Assembly: GCA_014695295.1 (NCBI GenBank)
Contig: JACJNY010000046.1
Coordinates: 1-64,000, forward strand
Direction: 5' to 3'
Length of the DNA: 64,000 nt
Source of the DNA: Microcoleus sp. FACHB-61
GTDB lineage: Bacteria > Cyanobacteriota > Cyanobacteriia > Cyanobacteriales > Microcoleaceae
Shown here: positions 17,956 through 27,369 of the stretch, piece by piece
How the letters are laid out: each line of letters opens with the position of its first letter
Numbering within the stretch: the first letter of the stretch is position 1
Translations under genes and position numbers: made by a program
Notes under the pieces: generated by a model
What the model was told of the DNA's origin: nothing
What the model saw: the letters and a program-made list of their open reading frames with translations, nothing else
The model's database searches: none

Positions 17956-19137
17956 ATGAGCCAGCATTCAGACCGTATAGCCCCTCACGGCGGCATCCTG
18001 GTCAACCGCATTGCCACACTAGACCAAAGACAAGAATTTTTCGACAAAGCAGAAGTCTTGCCGCGAGTCCAGCTTTCGGATCGATCGATCTCCGACCTGC
18101 AAATGATCGCCATCGGCGCCCTGAGTCCCCTCAAAGGGTTCATGAACGAAGCTGATTATCGATCGGTCGTTAAACAAATGCGCCTCTCCAACGGCCTGCC
18201 GTGGTCGGTTCCCATCACCCTCTCGGTCTCCCAAGAAGTCGCCGACTCCCTCAAAGAAGGCACTTTAGTGCGCCTCGACTCGCCGGCGGGCGAATTTGTC
18301 GGACTCTTGGAACTTGCAGAAAAATACCACTACAGTAAAGAAGAAGAAGCCCTCAACGTCTACCGCACCGACGATCTCAAACATCCGGGTGTCCAGGTAG
18401 TAGACAAATCCGGGCCCGTTAACCTCGCAGGCGACGTTTGGCTGCTGGAACGCGAACTAGACGCCCGGTTTCCCCAATACCAAATTGACCCGGCGAAATC
18501 GAGAATGCTGTTCACAGAAAAAGGATGGAAAACCATAGTCGGTTTCCAAACCCGAAACCCCATCCACCGCGCACACGAATACATCCAAAAATGCGCCTTA
18601 GAAACAGTAGACGGCTTGTTTCTGCACCCGCTAGTCGGGACGACAAAAGAAGACGACATCCCGGCTGATGTGCGGATGCGCTGCTACGAAATTCTGCTAG
18701 AAAAATACTATCCAAAAGATCGCGTAATTTTGGCAATTAATCCGGCGGCGATGCGCTACGCCGGGCCGCGAGAAGCAATTTTTCATGCTTTAATCCGCAA
18801 AAACTACGGCTGCACTCACTTTATCGTGGGGCGCGATCACGCTGGAGTTGGCGATTATTACGGCACTTACGATGCCCAATACATTTTTGACGAATTTGAG
18901 CCGGGAGAATTGGGAATTGTGCCGATGAAATTCGAGCACGCTTTCTATTGCACGCTGACGGAACAAATGGCTACAACTAAAACCAGTCCCAGCACTCCCG
19001 AACAGCGGGTGCATTTGTCGGGAACCAAAGTGCGGGAAATGCTGCGCGCTGGAAAATTGCCGCCGCCTCAGTTTTCGCGGCCGGAAGTCGCTGCAGAATT
19101 AGCCAAGGCAATGAATATTTTCAATTACGAGATTTAA
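17956..19137 (+). CDS. sat: Sulfate adenylyltransferase (ATP sulfurylase)
   Basis: Sat activates sulfate with ATP to APS, the first step of assimilatory sulfate reduction. The 393-aa monofunctional form is complete. Motifs are [18 protein letters not shown] (QxRN and HxxH active-site loops), [20 protein letters not shown], and [15 protein letters not shown]. No APS kinase domain is fused. The start [13 protein letters not shown] fits the usual PHGG N-terminus. It appears as a single gene with its own promoter region. Confidence 0.97.
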   Translation: MSQHSDRIAPHGGILVNRIATLDQRQEFFDKAEVLPRVQLSDRSISDLQMIAIGALSPLKGFMNEADYRSVVKQMRLSNGLPWSVPITLSVSQEVADSLKEGTLVRLDSPAGEFVGLLELAEKYHYSKEEEALNVYRTDDLKHPGVQVVDKSGPVNLAGDVWLLERELDARFPQYQIDPAKSRMLFTEKGWKTIVGFQTRNPIHRAHEYIQKCALETVDGLFLHPLVGTTKEDDIPADVRMRCYEILLEKYYPKDRVILAINPAAMRYAGPREAIFHALIRKNYGCTHFIVGRDHAGVGDYYGTYDAQYIFDEFEPGELGIVPMKFEHAFYCTLTEQMATTKTSPSTPEQRVHLSGTKVREMLRAGKLPPPQFSRPEVAAELAKAMNIFNYEI

Positions 19138-19344
19138 ATCTTGAACTTTGGTCTGGGCGACATTCTGAAGAGTTTTGAATTTTGAGTTTTGAGTTGAAAA
19201 TGGGAAATTTTAAACTTAAAGCTCAAAAGTTAAAACTTAAAAATTATCTTAATACTAAACAGTCACAACCTAATTAAATCCCCTAAAATTATTGAGGGGA
19301 ATTTAACTAAAACTTCAAAACAAAAAATTCAAAGCTATTTAAAA

Positions 19345-21513
19345 ATGGGACTCAAGCGGCGGGAATTTTTGCAGCAAGCTGGCCGGGTGCTGGCCGCCAT
19401 CGGAATCAGCGAGGCCCTGTGGCTGCCGTTGGGCGATCGCTACCTCCAAGCCTTAGCCCAGCCGACAGCCCGCAAATTGGCTTTGTTGGTGGGCGTTGAC
19501 AAATATCCAGACTCGCCCCTGCACGGCTGCGTCACGGATGTGGAAATGCAGCGGGAACTGCTGATATATCGGTTTGGGTTTGTGCCGTCTGACATTTTGA
19601 CTTTGACTGACGCTCAAGCTACGAGGGAAAATATCGAGACGGCTTTTGTGACTCACTTGAGGGAACAAGCAAAACCCGGTGACGTGGTAGTTTTTCACTT
19701 TAGTGGCTGCGGTAGCCGAGTCAGTTTGGGCGAGTCTCCCGGAATAATGCAAAACAGTTTGGTGCCAGCGGATGATGTTTTGCCGCTGTTAGCAAACCGG
19801 GCGGTGAACGATATTTTAGAGGAAACGCTGCTGCTGTTGGTTCGATCGCTCGCGACAGAAAATGCGATCGCCATCCTCGACACCAGCTACACCTATCCGG
19901 GTTTCCCCAAAAACGGCAACTTTCGCATCCGCTCCCGCCCCCGCCCCACCGTCGGGCAGCCGAGCCTCGCAGAATTAACGTTTGCCGAAGACCTCAGATC
20001 CCGCCCAAATCTCCGTCCGGAGGCCGCCGTACTTGCTGCAGGCGCGAATTCCCAACTCGCCGCCGAACAAGAGTGGAACGGATTTACCGCAGGTTTGTTT
20101 ACCTACGCCCTCACCCAAACTTTGTGGTGGGCAACTCCCGCTAGCAGCTTCAGCGTCAGTTTCAGCCGCGCTGCGGGTAATGTTTACAGCAAGCTGGCTG
20201 GGTTATCGCAGCAACCGCAAATTCGCCATCACGATTTAACAGCCGCGCCGGCGGTGAATTTTTCAAATTTAATCTTGAATTCCCCTGCTGCTGACGGCGC
20301 TGTGACGGCGGTGGAAGAGGGCGGCAAAACTGTGCATTTGTGGCTGGGCGGGTTGTCGCCCGGGGTTTTGGAGTGCTGCGGGGGTTCTGTGTTTGCAGTG
20401 GATTCCTCCGAGGGCGCGAGGCTTTTGCTGCGGGGACGCACGGGCCTCTCTGCTAAAGCCCAAGTTTTAGACAAGACCGATCGAACAAACAGCCCATTAA
20501 CAGCCGGCAAATTGGTGAAGGAAGAAATTCGGGTATTACCGCGAAACATCGGTTTGACAGTAGCTTTGGACTCTGGTTTGGAACGCATCGAGCGGGTGGA
20601 CGCTACCAGTGCTTTCGCGACTGTGCCGCAAGTTGCAGCGGTAGGGAGCGAGCAACCGGCTGACTGTCGGTTCGGCAGAGTCCCGGAAACGACTTTAGCC
20701 GAAACAGCCTCGGCTCACGAGCCTGCTTTGTCTCAAAGCCGTTACGGTTTGTTTTCTTTGGCTCAAATGCTGATTCCCGATACTCAGGGCGACGGGGGAG
20801 AAGCAGTCAAGGTGGCGGTGCAGCGCTTGACTCCGCAGTTGAAAGCGCAGCAGGCGGGGAAGTTGCTGCGGCTGACTATCAATGAGGGCTCTTCGCGCCT
20901 GAAGGTGCGGGCGGAGCTGGCAACTCTCGCACCGCAAGCGCGGGCCGTGGCGCAGCGAGAGCCGGTGCGGGCCGGCGGTGATTATCGGCTGCAACCGCTG
21001 AGCGGGGAAAGTGAGAAATCGGCAAGCGCTCATATACTAAGTTTGCCAGAGGGCAGCCTAGTTCGCTACACATTGTATAACGACAGCGAGCGCCCGGTTT
21101 ACTTTGTCGTGTTTTGCTCGGACTGCGCGGGACGGCTGTCTGTGCTCGGCGCTGAGAGCAAAGACGCTGTGGGGGGGATGTCGCGGGCGATCGCTCCGGG
21201 GGAGAATTTGAGCGTGCCGGCGGCTGGGGCGAGCGGGTGGCCGGTATCCCCGCCGATCGGACTTGCGGAAACAATCATTATATTTAGTGAGAACAACTTC
21301 GATCGAACTCTGGCTGCAATGGAAATGCAGCAAACTAGGGAGGCCCTGCCAATTGGAGTGCTGTTGAATCCTTTAAATGTGGCGCGGGCGGTGCTCGAAG
21401 ATTTGCACGCGGCTAGCATTCCGGGGGTACAGAAAGTGGGGATATCGACGGATGATTTAGCTTTGGATGTGAATGTTTGGGCAACTCTGAGTTTTGTTTA
21501 TCGGGTGGTTTAA
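19345..21513 (+). CDS. Orthocaspase (metacaspase-like C14 protein), catalytic dyad replaced
   Basis: The 722-aa protein starts with a Tat-like leader (LKRREFLQQAG, then a hydrophobic stretch and ALAQ), implying export or thylakoid-lumen targeting. A caspase-type p20 domain follows (KLALLVGVDKYPDSPLHGCVTDVEMQ...DVVVFHFSGCGSR...NAIAILDTSYTYPG). In active members the sequences are HFSGHG and DxCxSG; here Cys122 stands in place of the catalytic His and Ser181 in place of Cys. The C-terminal part (about residues 300-722) is a long region containing RYTLYNDSERPVYFVVFCSD, a DUF4384-like fold candidate. Cyanobacterial orthocaspases with Tyr/Ser replacing the dyad are known; Cys/Ser here fits that non-proteolytic class. 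Confidence 0.85.
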   Translation: MGLKRREFLQQAGRVLAAIGISEALWLPLGDRYLQALAQPTARKLALLVGVDKYPDSPLHGCVTDVEMQRELLIYRFGFVPSDILTLTDAQATRENIETAFVTHLREQAKPGDVVVFHFSGCGSRVSLGESPGIMQNSLVPADDVLPLLANRAVNDILEETLLLLVRSLATENAIAILDTSYTYPGFPKNGNFRIRSRPRPTVGQPSLAELTFAEDLRSRPNLRPEAAVLAAGANSQLAAEQEWNGFTAGLFTYALTQTLWWATPASSFSVSFSRAAGNVYSKLAGLSQQPQIRHHDLTAAPAVNFSNLILNSPAADGAVTAVEEGGKTVHLWLGGLSPGVLECCGGSVFAVDSSEGARLLLRGRTGLSAKAQVLDKTDRTNSPLTAGKLVKEEIRVLPRNIGLTVALDSGLERIERVDATSAFATVPQVAAVGSEQPADCRFGRVPETTLAETASAHEPALSQSRYGLFSLAQMLIPDTQGDGGEAVKVAVQRLTPQLKAQQAGKLLRLTINEGSSRLKVRAELATLAPQARAVAQREPVRAGGDYRLQPLSGESEKSASAHILSLPEGSLVRYTLYNDSERPVYFVVFCSDCAGRLSVLGAESKDAVGGMSRAIAPGENLSVPAAGASGWPVSPPIGLAETIIIFSENNFDRTLAAMEMQQTREALPIGVLLNPLNVARAVLEDLHAASIPGVQKVGISTDDLALDVNVWATLSFVYRVV

Positions 21514-21561
21514 TTGAAAAATGGGGACTTGGGAATGTTTTCTATAACCTATAATCTGAAT

Positions 21562-22122
21562 CTATCCCAGTACGAAATCGATATTCACTTCCAAATCAGG
21601 AAAGGCGAGCGACGCAACTTGTTGACCTCGCCAAAATTTTTGGATTAAACTGTAACCATTAGGAGTTGGCTGGCGGTAAACCTCTAAACATTGTGCCTCT
21701 ATATCTACTAGCCAGACTTCTTGAATGAGCGATCGAGCGTAAATAAGAACTTTCACATCTCGATCGTAATCAACCGTGCTATCGGATACTTCTACCAACA
21801 GCAAAACTTCTGACGGTACTGGATGTGCTGTTGAATAGTAATCAGGCCGGGGTTTCAGCAATACTACATCAGGTTGAGGTTCGGTGCGATCGCTCAACTG
21901 GATGGGGTTTTGCACATCTAGAAAAGCCCGGTTACTGGGAATTTCGCTGAACAGTCCGATGAATCGTCTCACACAGGAAGCATGATGACTTCCAATTGCG
22001 GCCCTTTGGATTAGTTCTCCTTCTATCAGTTCTACCCGATCGCCCTCGGAAAGAATACCAGCTTTGCCCATTAAATGATATTCTTCTACGGTCAACAACC
22101 TTTTGAGTAATTGCACTGCCAT
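21562..22122 (-). CDS. Uma2 family (DUF820) putative restriction-endonuclease-fold protein
   Basis: The 186-aa protein is a typical Uma2 member: LTVEEYHLMGKAGILSEGDRVELIEGELI, then SDRTEPQPDVVLLKPR (the PD motif) and VPSEVLLLVEVSDSTVDYDRDVKVLIYARS (the E-x-S/K-like motif). The family has a PD-(D/E)XK fold and is extremely expanded in filamentous cyanobacteria; its biological role is unsettled. It lies convergent to the orthocaspase gene, 48 bases away. Confidence 0.9.
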   Translation of the reverse strand: MAVQLLKRLLTVEEYHLMGKAGILSEGDRVELIEGELIQRAAIGSHHASCVRRFIGLFSEIPSNRAFLDVQNPIQLSDRTEPQPDVVLLKPRPDYYSTAHPVPSEVLLLVEVSDSTVDYDRDVKVLIYARSLIQEVWLVDIEAQCLEVYRQPTPNGYSLIQKFWRGQQVASLAFPDLEVNIDFVLG

Positions 22123-22200
22123 AACCCACCGCGCTACTAATTGTTATTTCAATTGTAGTCGATATGCCAAAGAAGTTATGGTCATGAGTAGTTGGTAATG

Positions 22201-22257
22201 TCAACAGTCAACCGTCGTACAGCAAACAGTCAACTGTCAACAGTCAACCGTCAACAG
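22201..22257. repeat. Heptamer array (TCAACAG/TCAACCG)n covering the avtA stop codon
   Basis: Units of TCAACAG and TCAACCG repeat across this segment. On the minus strand they encode the last residues (SVDG) and the TGA stop of the aminotransferase gene. The same unit in the other orientation is at 30751-30780. Confidence 0.9.
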
Positions 22258-23521
22258 ATTGATAAACCTTTTCTACCATTTGAGCCAAGCGTTTCATAGC
22301 AGTTTCAATCTCATCATTGGTCGCAGTCAAACTGATGCGCAAACACTCGTGCTTGTGCTGCCAATCTTCCCGTAAACCTGGAAAGAAAGAACTTCCTGGC
22401 ACGACAATTACGCCGACTTTCTTCAACTCTTGATACAGTTCCCAATCAGTCATTGGCAAATCTTTCAGCCACAACCACGCGAAAATTGCTCCTTCGCCCC
22501 GGTGCAAAAACCACGGCAAATCCTTCGGCATTGCTTGTTCTAGGGTGCTTTCTACGATCGCAAATTTGCTTTGATAGTACGGCCGGATTACGTTGATGGA
22601 AATGTCGGCAAGAGCGCCGGAAGCAATCGCCCGAGTTGCGATCGCCTGTCCGTATCTTGGCGAATGAATGCACATATTGGTCTGAAAACATTCTAATATT
22701 TGAATGATTTTTTCATCGCCGATCGCAATTCCGATTCTTTCTCCCGGCAATCCGGCTTTCGACAGACTCATACAGTGGACGATATTGCCGCCAAAAATCG
22801 GCGTCATCTCGGTAAAATTCAAGGACGGGAAGGGAGGGCCGTAGGCGGAATCAACCAACACCGGCACGTCAAAAGCGGCCGCTAAATCGGCAATTTTCTT
22901 AACTTCGTCGTCGGTGAGAACGTTGCCGGTGGGGTTGCAAGGACGGGAAAAAATGACGCAACCGGTGGTTTGGTCGATCGACAATTGGCTGAAATCCGGG
23001 CGGTATTTGAACCTGTGCGCGGCTGCATCAATATCGAGGGTAGGTTTGCAGGCGACTACCGCTTCGGGAATTAAGCTGACGCCGCCGTAACCGGTGTAGT
23101 CTGGGCTCAGCGGTAAAACAATATTTTTAAGCTGTTTGCTGGTAGTGTAGCCGCCGAAAGCGTTGGCTGCGTAGAAATAGATCGATTGACTTCCCGGAGT
23201 AATTAGGATATTGCGATCGGTCAAACTAAGTCCGTAACGCTGGTTAAAATCCGTCCGCACCGCATCAATCAACGGCTGATAGCCTTGACTCGAACCGTAG
23301 CGACAAACCACCTCGCCGTATTCCGGGCCCGCCAAAAGTTCCGCAGTGCAGTCGCGCCACAACTGCTCGACTTCCGGCAAAATCACCGGATTTCCGGCGC
23401 TCAAATTGATAAACTCCTGCCCGCTGCCGGCTCTGAGAGTTTCAATAATATCTTTCATAATTGCCCGAACTCCCGTGAGGTGGGACATCTGAGCGCCAAA
23501 TTGAGTCAGGGCAGGGTTCAT
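22244..23521 (-). CDS. avtA: Valine-pyruvate aminotransferase
   Basis: This PLP-dependent fold-type I aminotransferase exchanges the amino group between valine and pyruvate. The N-terminal MNPALTQFGAQMSHLTGVRAIMKDI is characteristic of AvtA. Core motifs are INLSAGNP, ITPGSQSIYF, SRPCNPTGNVLTDDEV, DSAYGPPFPS and the PLP lysine in CMSLSKAGLPGERIG; the C-terminal LRISLTATNDEIETAMKRL completes the fold. The length of 425 aa is normal. The stop codon lies in a heptamer repeat. Confidence 0.93.
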   Translation of the reverse strand: MNPALTQFGAQMSHLTGVRAIMKDIIETLRAGSGQEFINLSAGNPVILPEVEQLWRDCTAELLAGPEYGEVVCRYGSSQGYQPLIDAVRTDFNQRYGLSLTDRNILITPGSQSIYFYAANAFGGYTTSKQLKNIVLPLSPDYTGYGGVSLIPEAVVACKPTLDIDAAAHRFKYRPDFSQLSIDQTTGCVIFSRPCNPTGNVLTDDEVKKIADLAAAFDVPVLVDSAYGPPFPSLNFTEMTPIFGGNIVHCMSLSKAGLPGERIGIAIGDEKIIQILECFQTNMCIHSPRYGQAIATRAIASGALADISINVIRPYYQSKFAIVESTLEQAMPKDLPWFLHRGEGAIFAWLWLKDLPMTDWELYQELKKVGVIVVPGSSFFPGLREDWQHKHECLRISLTATNDEIETAMKRLAQMVEKVYQSVDG

Positions 23522-24110
23522 AGCAAATGCAGCGACAATGATAGAAGTTTACAGTTTACCCATAATAACTCCAGTCGCAGGCGTTAGCCTAGCTTATCTG
23601 GGGTCTGGGTTGTCGATCGAGCGTCTGACTAATTCAATAAATTCGATCGAACAGCATTTTCTTTTTGCCCCTGTACACGCGGCGGAGAATAAGATTCTCG
23701 GCATTTGTGGAGTCATATCGATCGATCGAACAGTGTTTTTTGCCTGAAAATTAGCGAACGGGGCAACACTATCTAATTCAAGAGTTGTGGTAAGATTTCA
23801 CGCCGCCGCGCCACATGAATTGCCGATACTTGACAGCAACCATTGGGAGAATCTAAAATTTGCGCTAGAACCCGATCGCAACAGAATATTATTGGCTCCG
23901 GTTACTGCTATAATTGCAGGTTTAGTCCAGCCTCAAGAATCAGATTTGTTGCTAGCTCATCTTCATGATTCGCGGTTTGCTGACAGCGGTGCATTTCATC
24001 ATCAATCCGACTAAAGCCCAGATAGCTGGTAACCTCGCCCTTGGAGTGGCGTTACATAACAAATACGTAAATCCCAACCCCAATTAACGGCCGTAAAATT
24101 TAACACAACA
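23522..24110. other. 589-bp intergenic region
   Basis: Nothing I can call as a gene. Open frames of 69 and 75 codons on the plus strand (from 23538 and 23787) have no recognisable protein pattern. Several CGATCGAT-type tracts occur (about 23613, 23643, 23719). The left end should hold the avtA promoter and the right end the promoter of the AhpD-like/cyclase pair. Confidence 0.5.
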
Positions 24111-24653
24111 ATGACACACTTCCCACTTACAGAATACGAGCAACTTACAGATCCTAAAGCCAAAGCAGTGTACGAAGAAATCTTGACAGACTTGGGGTTT
24201 GGCATTGTCCCCAACCTGTTCAAGTCAATGGCAATCAACCCTGACTTATTAGAAGCAAATTGGAAAAAATTCCGGGGAACCATCCTGCAAGGAGACTTAC
24301 CACGCACGCTTAAAGAAATGGTCGGCGTCGCTATTTCCCAATCCAATAATAGCGAGTACGCTCTGCAAGTTCACCTGCACGGATTGTCAGCGTTGGGGAT
24401 GAGCGAAGAAATCCTGCGAACCCTAGTTTCTGATTTTGCCAACTGCCCATTGCCAAAACGTGATAAAGCCGTAATTACCTTTGGCTTGCTGGCTGCTACA
24501 AAGCCCCTGGAAATGACAGAAACTGATTACCAAAACCTGCGGGATTTAGGACTTGATGATTCTGAAATATTTGAGATTATTGCGACAGCAGACTTGTTTA
24601 GCTTTGTCAACAGATATACTGATTCCATTGCCCTCGAAATAGATGCTTTGTAA
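24111..24653 (+). CDS. AhpD-like/carboxymuconolactone decarboxylase-fold protein without the redox cysteines
   Basis: The 180-aa all-helical protein has the CMD/AhpD pattern (NLFKSMAINPDLLEANWKKF, then LKEMVGVAISQSNNSEYALQVHLHGL, then RDKAVITFGLLAATKPLEMTETDYQNLRDLGLDDSEIFEIIATADLFSFVNRYTD). In active alkylhydroperoxidases the loop reads NxCxYCxxxH; here it is NNSEYALQVH, so both catalytic Cys are absent while the His remains. A peroxidase role is therefore doubtful. The adenylate cyclase gene begins 21 bases later, suggesting an operon and possibly a sensory or structural link. Confidence 0.82.
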   Translation: MTHFPLTEYEQLTDPKAKAVYEEILTDLGFGIVPNLFKSMAINPDLLEANWKKFRGTILQGDLPRTLKEMVGVAISQSNNSEYALQVHLHGLSALGMSEEILRTLVSDFANCPLPKRDKAVITFGLLAATKPLEMTETDYQNLRDLGLDDSEIFEIIATADLFSFVNRYTDSIALEIDAL

Positions 24654-24674
24654 TCTATATTGTATACCCATATT

Positions 24675-25880
24675 ATGGGCGATCGGCTAGAAGATCAAGA
24701 TCGAAAAGAGCTTCTGTTGACAGCCCGCCGTTTGTTAGCAGAAGCTCAAGCGCTTTCCATCCGCATTTCCGCCGTTAACGAAATTGCCACTGCGATTAAC
24801 CGCACCCTCGATCTCACCCAGATTTTGCGGGTAGTAGGTAAGCAGGCCAAATGGCTGCTGGACTTTGAACACTGTAGCGTTTGCCTGCACAGCAATAACG
24901 CTTGCATGACCTTATTTGGCCCGCATATCCCTGTAGATATTTCAGCCCTGACAGAGGGCGGCCCGATTAAGAAAGCTTTCACAACACGTCAACCTCAATT
25001 AATTCAAAAAGCGGATGCTACTGCTATTTTATCCCCCTACGCTTCGCAGATTATCCTTCCCTTGGAAAGTGAAGGTAAGGTTTTAGGAACCATTAATTTT
25101 GCCACAACCAAGCCGGGGGCTTACACTCAAGAAGACTTGCGGATTGGCTATCTTTTGGCTTTGCAACTATCCTCAGCCATCCGCAATGCTGAACGCTTTA
25201 AAGAGATAAATAGCCTGTATTCCGAGCTCGATGCCGAAAAGCACAAATCTGACCAGCTACTGTTGAACGTGCTCCCGGTTGAAATTGCCGAGGAACTCAA
25301 AAATAACGGCAAAGTGGAACCACTTTATTATGATTGCGTATCGGTTTTATTTACTGACTTTCAAAGCTTTACTCAGTTATCTGAAAACATGACGCCGCGA
25401 GAGTTGGTTGACGAACTAGACTATTGTTTTTCTTATTTCGATCGCGTGATGGATAAATACTCTATGGAAAAACTGAAGACTATTGGCGACAGCTATATGT
25501 GTGCGGCGGGAATTCCTACGCCTCGCGCAACACACGCCTTTGACGCTGTACTTGCTGCCCTAGAAATCCGACAGTTCATGGATTTGCGAAAATTGCAAAA
25601 AGCTCAACAAAATATTCCTTATTGGGATATCCGCATTGGCATTCATTCAGGCCCAATACTTGCTGGGGTAATTGGCAATAAAAAGTTTTCCTATGATGTC
25701 TGGGGGGATACAGTTAATACTGCATCTCGGATGGAATCTTCCGGCGTACCTGGAAATATCAATATCTCTCACGAAACGTTTGAATTAGTTAGAGATTTTT
25801 TTGAATGCGAATACCGAGGAAAAATTTATGCTAAAAATAAAGGCGAGTTGGATATGTATTTGGTTCACCATCTTAAATAA
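24675..25880 (+). CDS. GAF-domain class III adenylate cyclase
   Basis: The protein has an N-terminal coiled segment, a GAF sensor (about residues 40-190: LDFEHCSVCLHSNN, LPLESEGKVLGTINFATTKPG), a short coiled coil and a catalytic domain. Catalytic marks are the metal Asp pair (SVLFTDFQSFTQLS and TIGDSYMCAAG), the adenine-specifying Lys in EKLKTIGDSY and Asp in FSYDVWGDTVNTASRMESSG, with the transition-state Asn and Arg in NTASR. It should make cAMP. I start it at ATG 24675; a TTG 5 codons upstream is possible. The C-terminus KGELDMYLVHHLK is standard. A CRP-type palindrome occurs about 1.9 kb downstream at 27784. Confidence 0.93.
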   Translation: MGDRLEDQDRKELLLTARRLLAEAQALSIRISAVNEIATAINRTLDLTQILRVVGKQAKWLLDFEHCSVCLHSNNACMTLFGPHIPVDISALTEGGPIKKAFTTRQPQLIQKADATAILSPYASQIILPLESEGKVLGTINFATTKPGAYTQEDLRIGYLLALQLSSAIRNAERFKEINSLYSELDAEKHKSDQLLLNVLPVEIAEELKNNGKVEPLYYDCVSVLFTDFQSFTQLSENMTPRELVDELDYCFSYFDRVMDKYSMEKLKTIGDSYMCAAGIPTPRATHAFDAVLAALEIRQFMDLRKLQKAQQNIPYWDIRIGIHSGPILAGVIGNKKFSYDVWGDTVNTASRMESSGVPGNINISHETFELVRDFFECEYRGKIYAKNKGELDMYLVHHLK

Positions 25881-26181
25881 ATTTGGGAATGGCTAATTGC
25901 TAAGGGAGGATGGCTAAGCGAGCCGTTATTCTATTTTAGATTTTAGATTTTAGATTTTAGATTTTAGATTTTAGATTTGGGAATGACTGATTATTAGCAC
26001 GGTTTGGATCGCCTGCCTACAGTTGCAGTTTTTTTAACTGGTGTTAGATATTGAAATAAAACTCAACTATGAACTGAGAATATATCGCTCGAAGTTTTTT
26101 CTCAGGAGAGCGGTATTCTATCGCAGTGCCCCCAAGCTATATTAAAATGATCGAGCTGTAGATTTTAAATTTTAATTATTT
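25881..26181. other. Intergenic region with heptamer array
   Basis: The region holds the (ATTTTAG)n array at 25933-25978 and AT-rich DNA ahead of the tab2-like gene. No small gene is apparent. Confidence 0.6.
25933..25978. repeat. Heptamer array (ATTTTAG)n
   Basis: Six perfect ATTTTAG units and a partial seventh, 52 bases after the cyclase stop codon. It is the longest array of this unit in the window. Confidence 0.95.
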
Positions 26182-27021
26182 ATGCGTATTTGGCAAGCAG
26201 ATTTCTACCGCCGCCCTCTCCAAGACGAAACTGGCAAACCACTTTGGGAACTCTTAATTTGCGACTCTGAAGGCAGTTTTCAATTTAGCGCTGTTTGCCG
26301 CCAGGGGGCCGCAAATTCTAATTGGGTAGCCTCGCAGTTGCAGCAGCAAGCTCAAACCCAAAATTTGCCGGACTTAATTCAAGTATTTAGACCTCAGTCT
26401 CTGAGCTTAATCGAAGCTGCGGGCAAAGTTTTGGGTGTAAAGGTGGAGGCGACGCGGCGCACTGCGGCTCTGAAATTGCTGCTGCAACAACGCGCAAAAG
26501 AATATTCGAGTATGCCTAATTATACAGGTGAAACTTACAGTGCGATCGCCCTTGACTCGCCCCCGCCTGTACCCTTACCCGAAAACCTCTGGGGCGATGG
26601 TTGGCGTTTTGCTTCCCTACCCGCCGGCGACATTGAAGAGGCTTTCCAAGGGCGTCCCCTGCCAATTTTGGAAATGCCAGAATTGCTGTTACCGCTGAAT
26701 TTGGGCTTGGCCTCAACAGTACCCGTACCGGGGGTTGTGATTGACGGCGGGCGCCAGTCTATGCGGTTGGCTAGATGGCTTCAGGACGCCAAACCTTTTG
26801 CTTTGAATTATATCGCTGGAGAGCCCGACGGATTGATATTGGAAGCTGGGTTAGTAGATAGGTGGGTTGTGGCTACTTTTGAAGATAGCGAGGTGAAAGC
26901 GGCGGCCCAAATTTACCAACAGCGCAAGCAATTAAGTCAAGGATTGCATTTTTTATTAGTGCAGCCCGATGATAGTGGCATGACTTATACAGGCTTTTGG
27001 CTGTTGAATTTTGATCGATAA
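26182..27021 (+). CDS. Tab2/Atab2 family RNA-binding protein
   Basis: This family (DUF1092) occurs in cyanobacteria and plastids; Tab2 in Chlamydomonas and ATAB2 in Arabidopsis promote translation of photosystem I (psaB) mRNA. The N-terminus MRIWQADFYRRPLQDETGKPLWELLIC and the C-terminal YIAGEPDGLILEAGLVDRWVVATFED...GLHFLLVQPDDSGMTYTGFWLL are characteristic. The length of 279 aa is normal. It is soluble. In this organism it probably supports photosystem protein synthesis or assembly. Confidence 0.93.
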   Translation: MRIWQADFYRRPLQDETGKPLWELLICDSEGSFQFSAVCRQGAANSNWVASQLQQQAQTQNLPDLIQVFRPQSLSLIEAAGKVLGVKVEATRRTAALKLLLQQRAKEYSSMPNYTGETYSAIALDSPPPVPLPENLWGDGWRFASLPAGDIEEAFQGRPLPILEMPELLLPLNLGLASTVPVPGVVIDGGRQSMRLARWLQDAKPFALNYIAGEPDGLILEAGLVDRWVVATFEDSEVKAAAQIYQQRKQLSQGLHFLLVQPDDSGMTYTGFWLLNFDR

Positions 27022-27165
27022 GATGTAAATAATATTATTTGTAATGCCGATCGATCTCGCGCCGAAATATAGTAAAATACCGCCCGAACTTAGTTCCAGG
27101 AGATACAAACTCAAACACAACTTTTAAAACAGCTTCTTGAGCTAGCAAGATATAGTGCTGCCAAT

Positions 27166-27369
27166 TTATTCTACAACTAAAATCAATCCGTTTTGGATGC
27201 CCTGACACACTCGGTTGATGTGAACATGATCCTTTTGGTCGAGCCCGTCGAGGACTGCTGACTTCAGCAGCCGTCTGTCAAGGGGGGTAATTTGGCGAAA
27301 AGCAAAGATGCGCTGCACGATCGCCTCGATCGAGATTTTGGGGAGGTTAGCAGAGCTGACTGTCATCAT
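27166..27369 (-). CDS. Small conserved cyanobacterial protein (67 aa)
   Basis: The short helical protein contains SIEAIVQRIFAFRQITPLDRRLL then INRVCQGIQNGLILVVE. From memory this pattern (VQRIFASRxITRxDQxxLM...INRVFDxLRxGxLxVVD) is shared by small proteins in many filamentous cyanobacteria, often in several copies per genome. The function is unknown. The upstream side on the minus strand is the IS605-end-like segment. I judge it real because its pattern is recognisable despite its size. Confidence 0.65.
   Translation of the reverse strand: MMTVSSANLPKISIEAIVQRIFAFRQITPLDRRLLKSAVLDGLDQKDHVHINRVCQGIQNGLILVVE

Noticed and set aside
23787..24014. 75-codon plus-strand frame in the 589-bp gap
   Set aside because: No recognisable domain, no clear ribosome binding site, no hydrophobic or charged pattern typical of small proteins.
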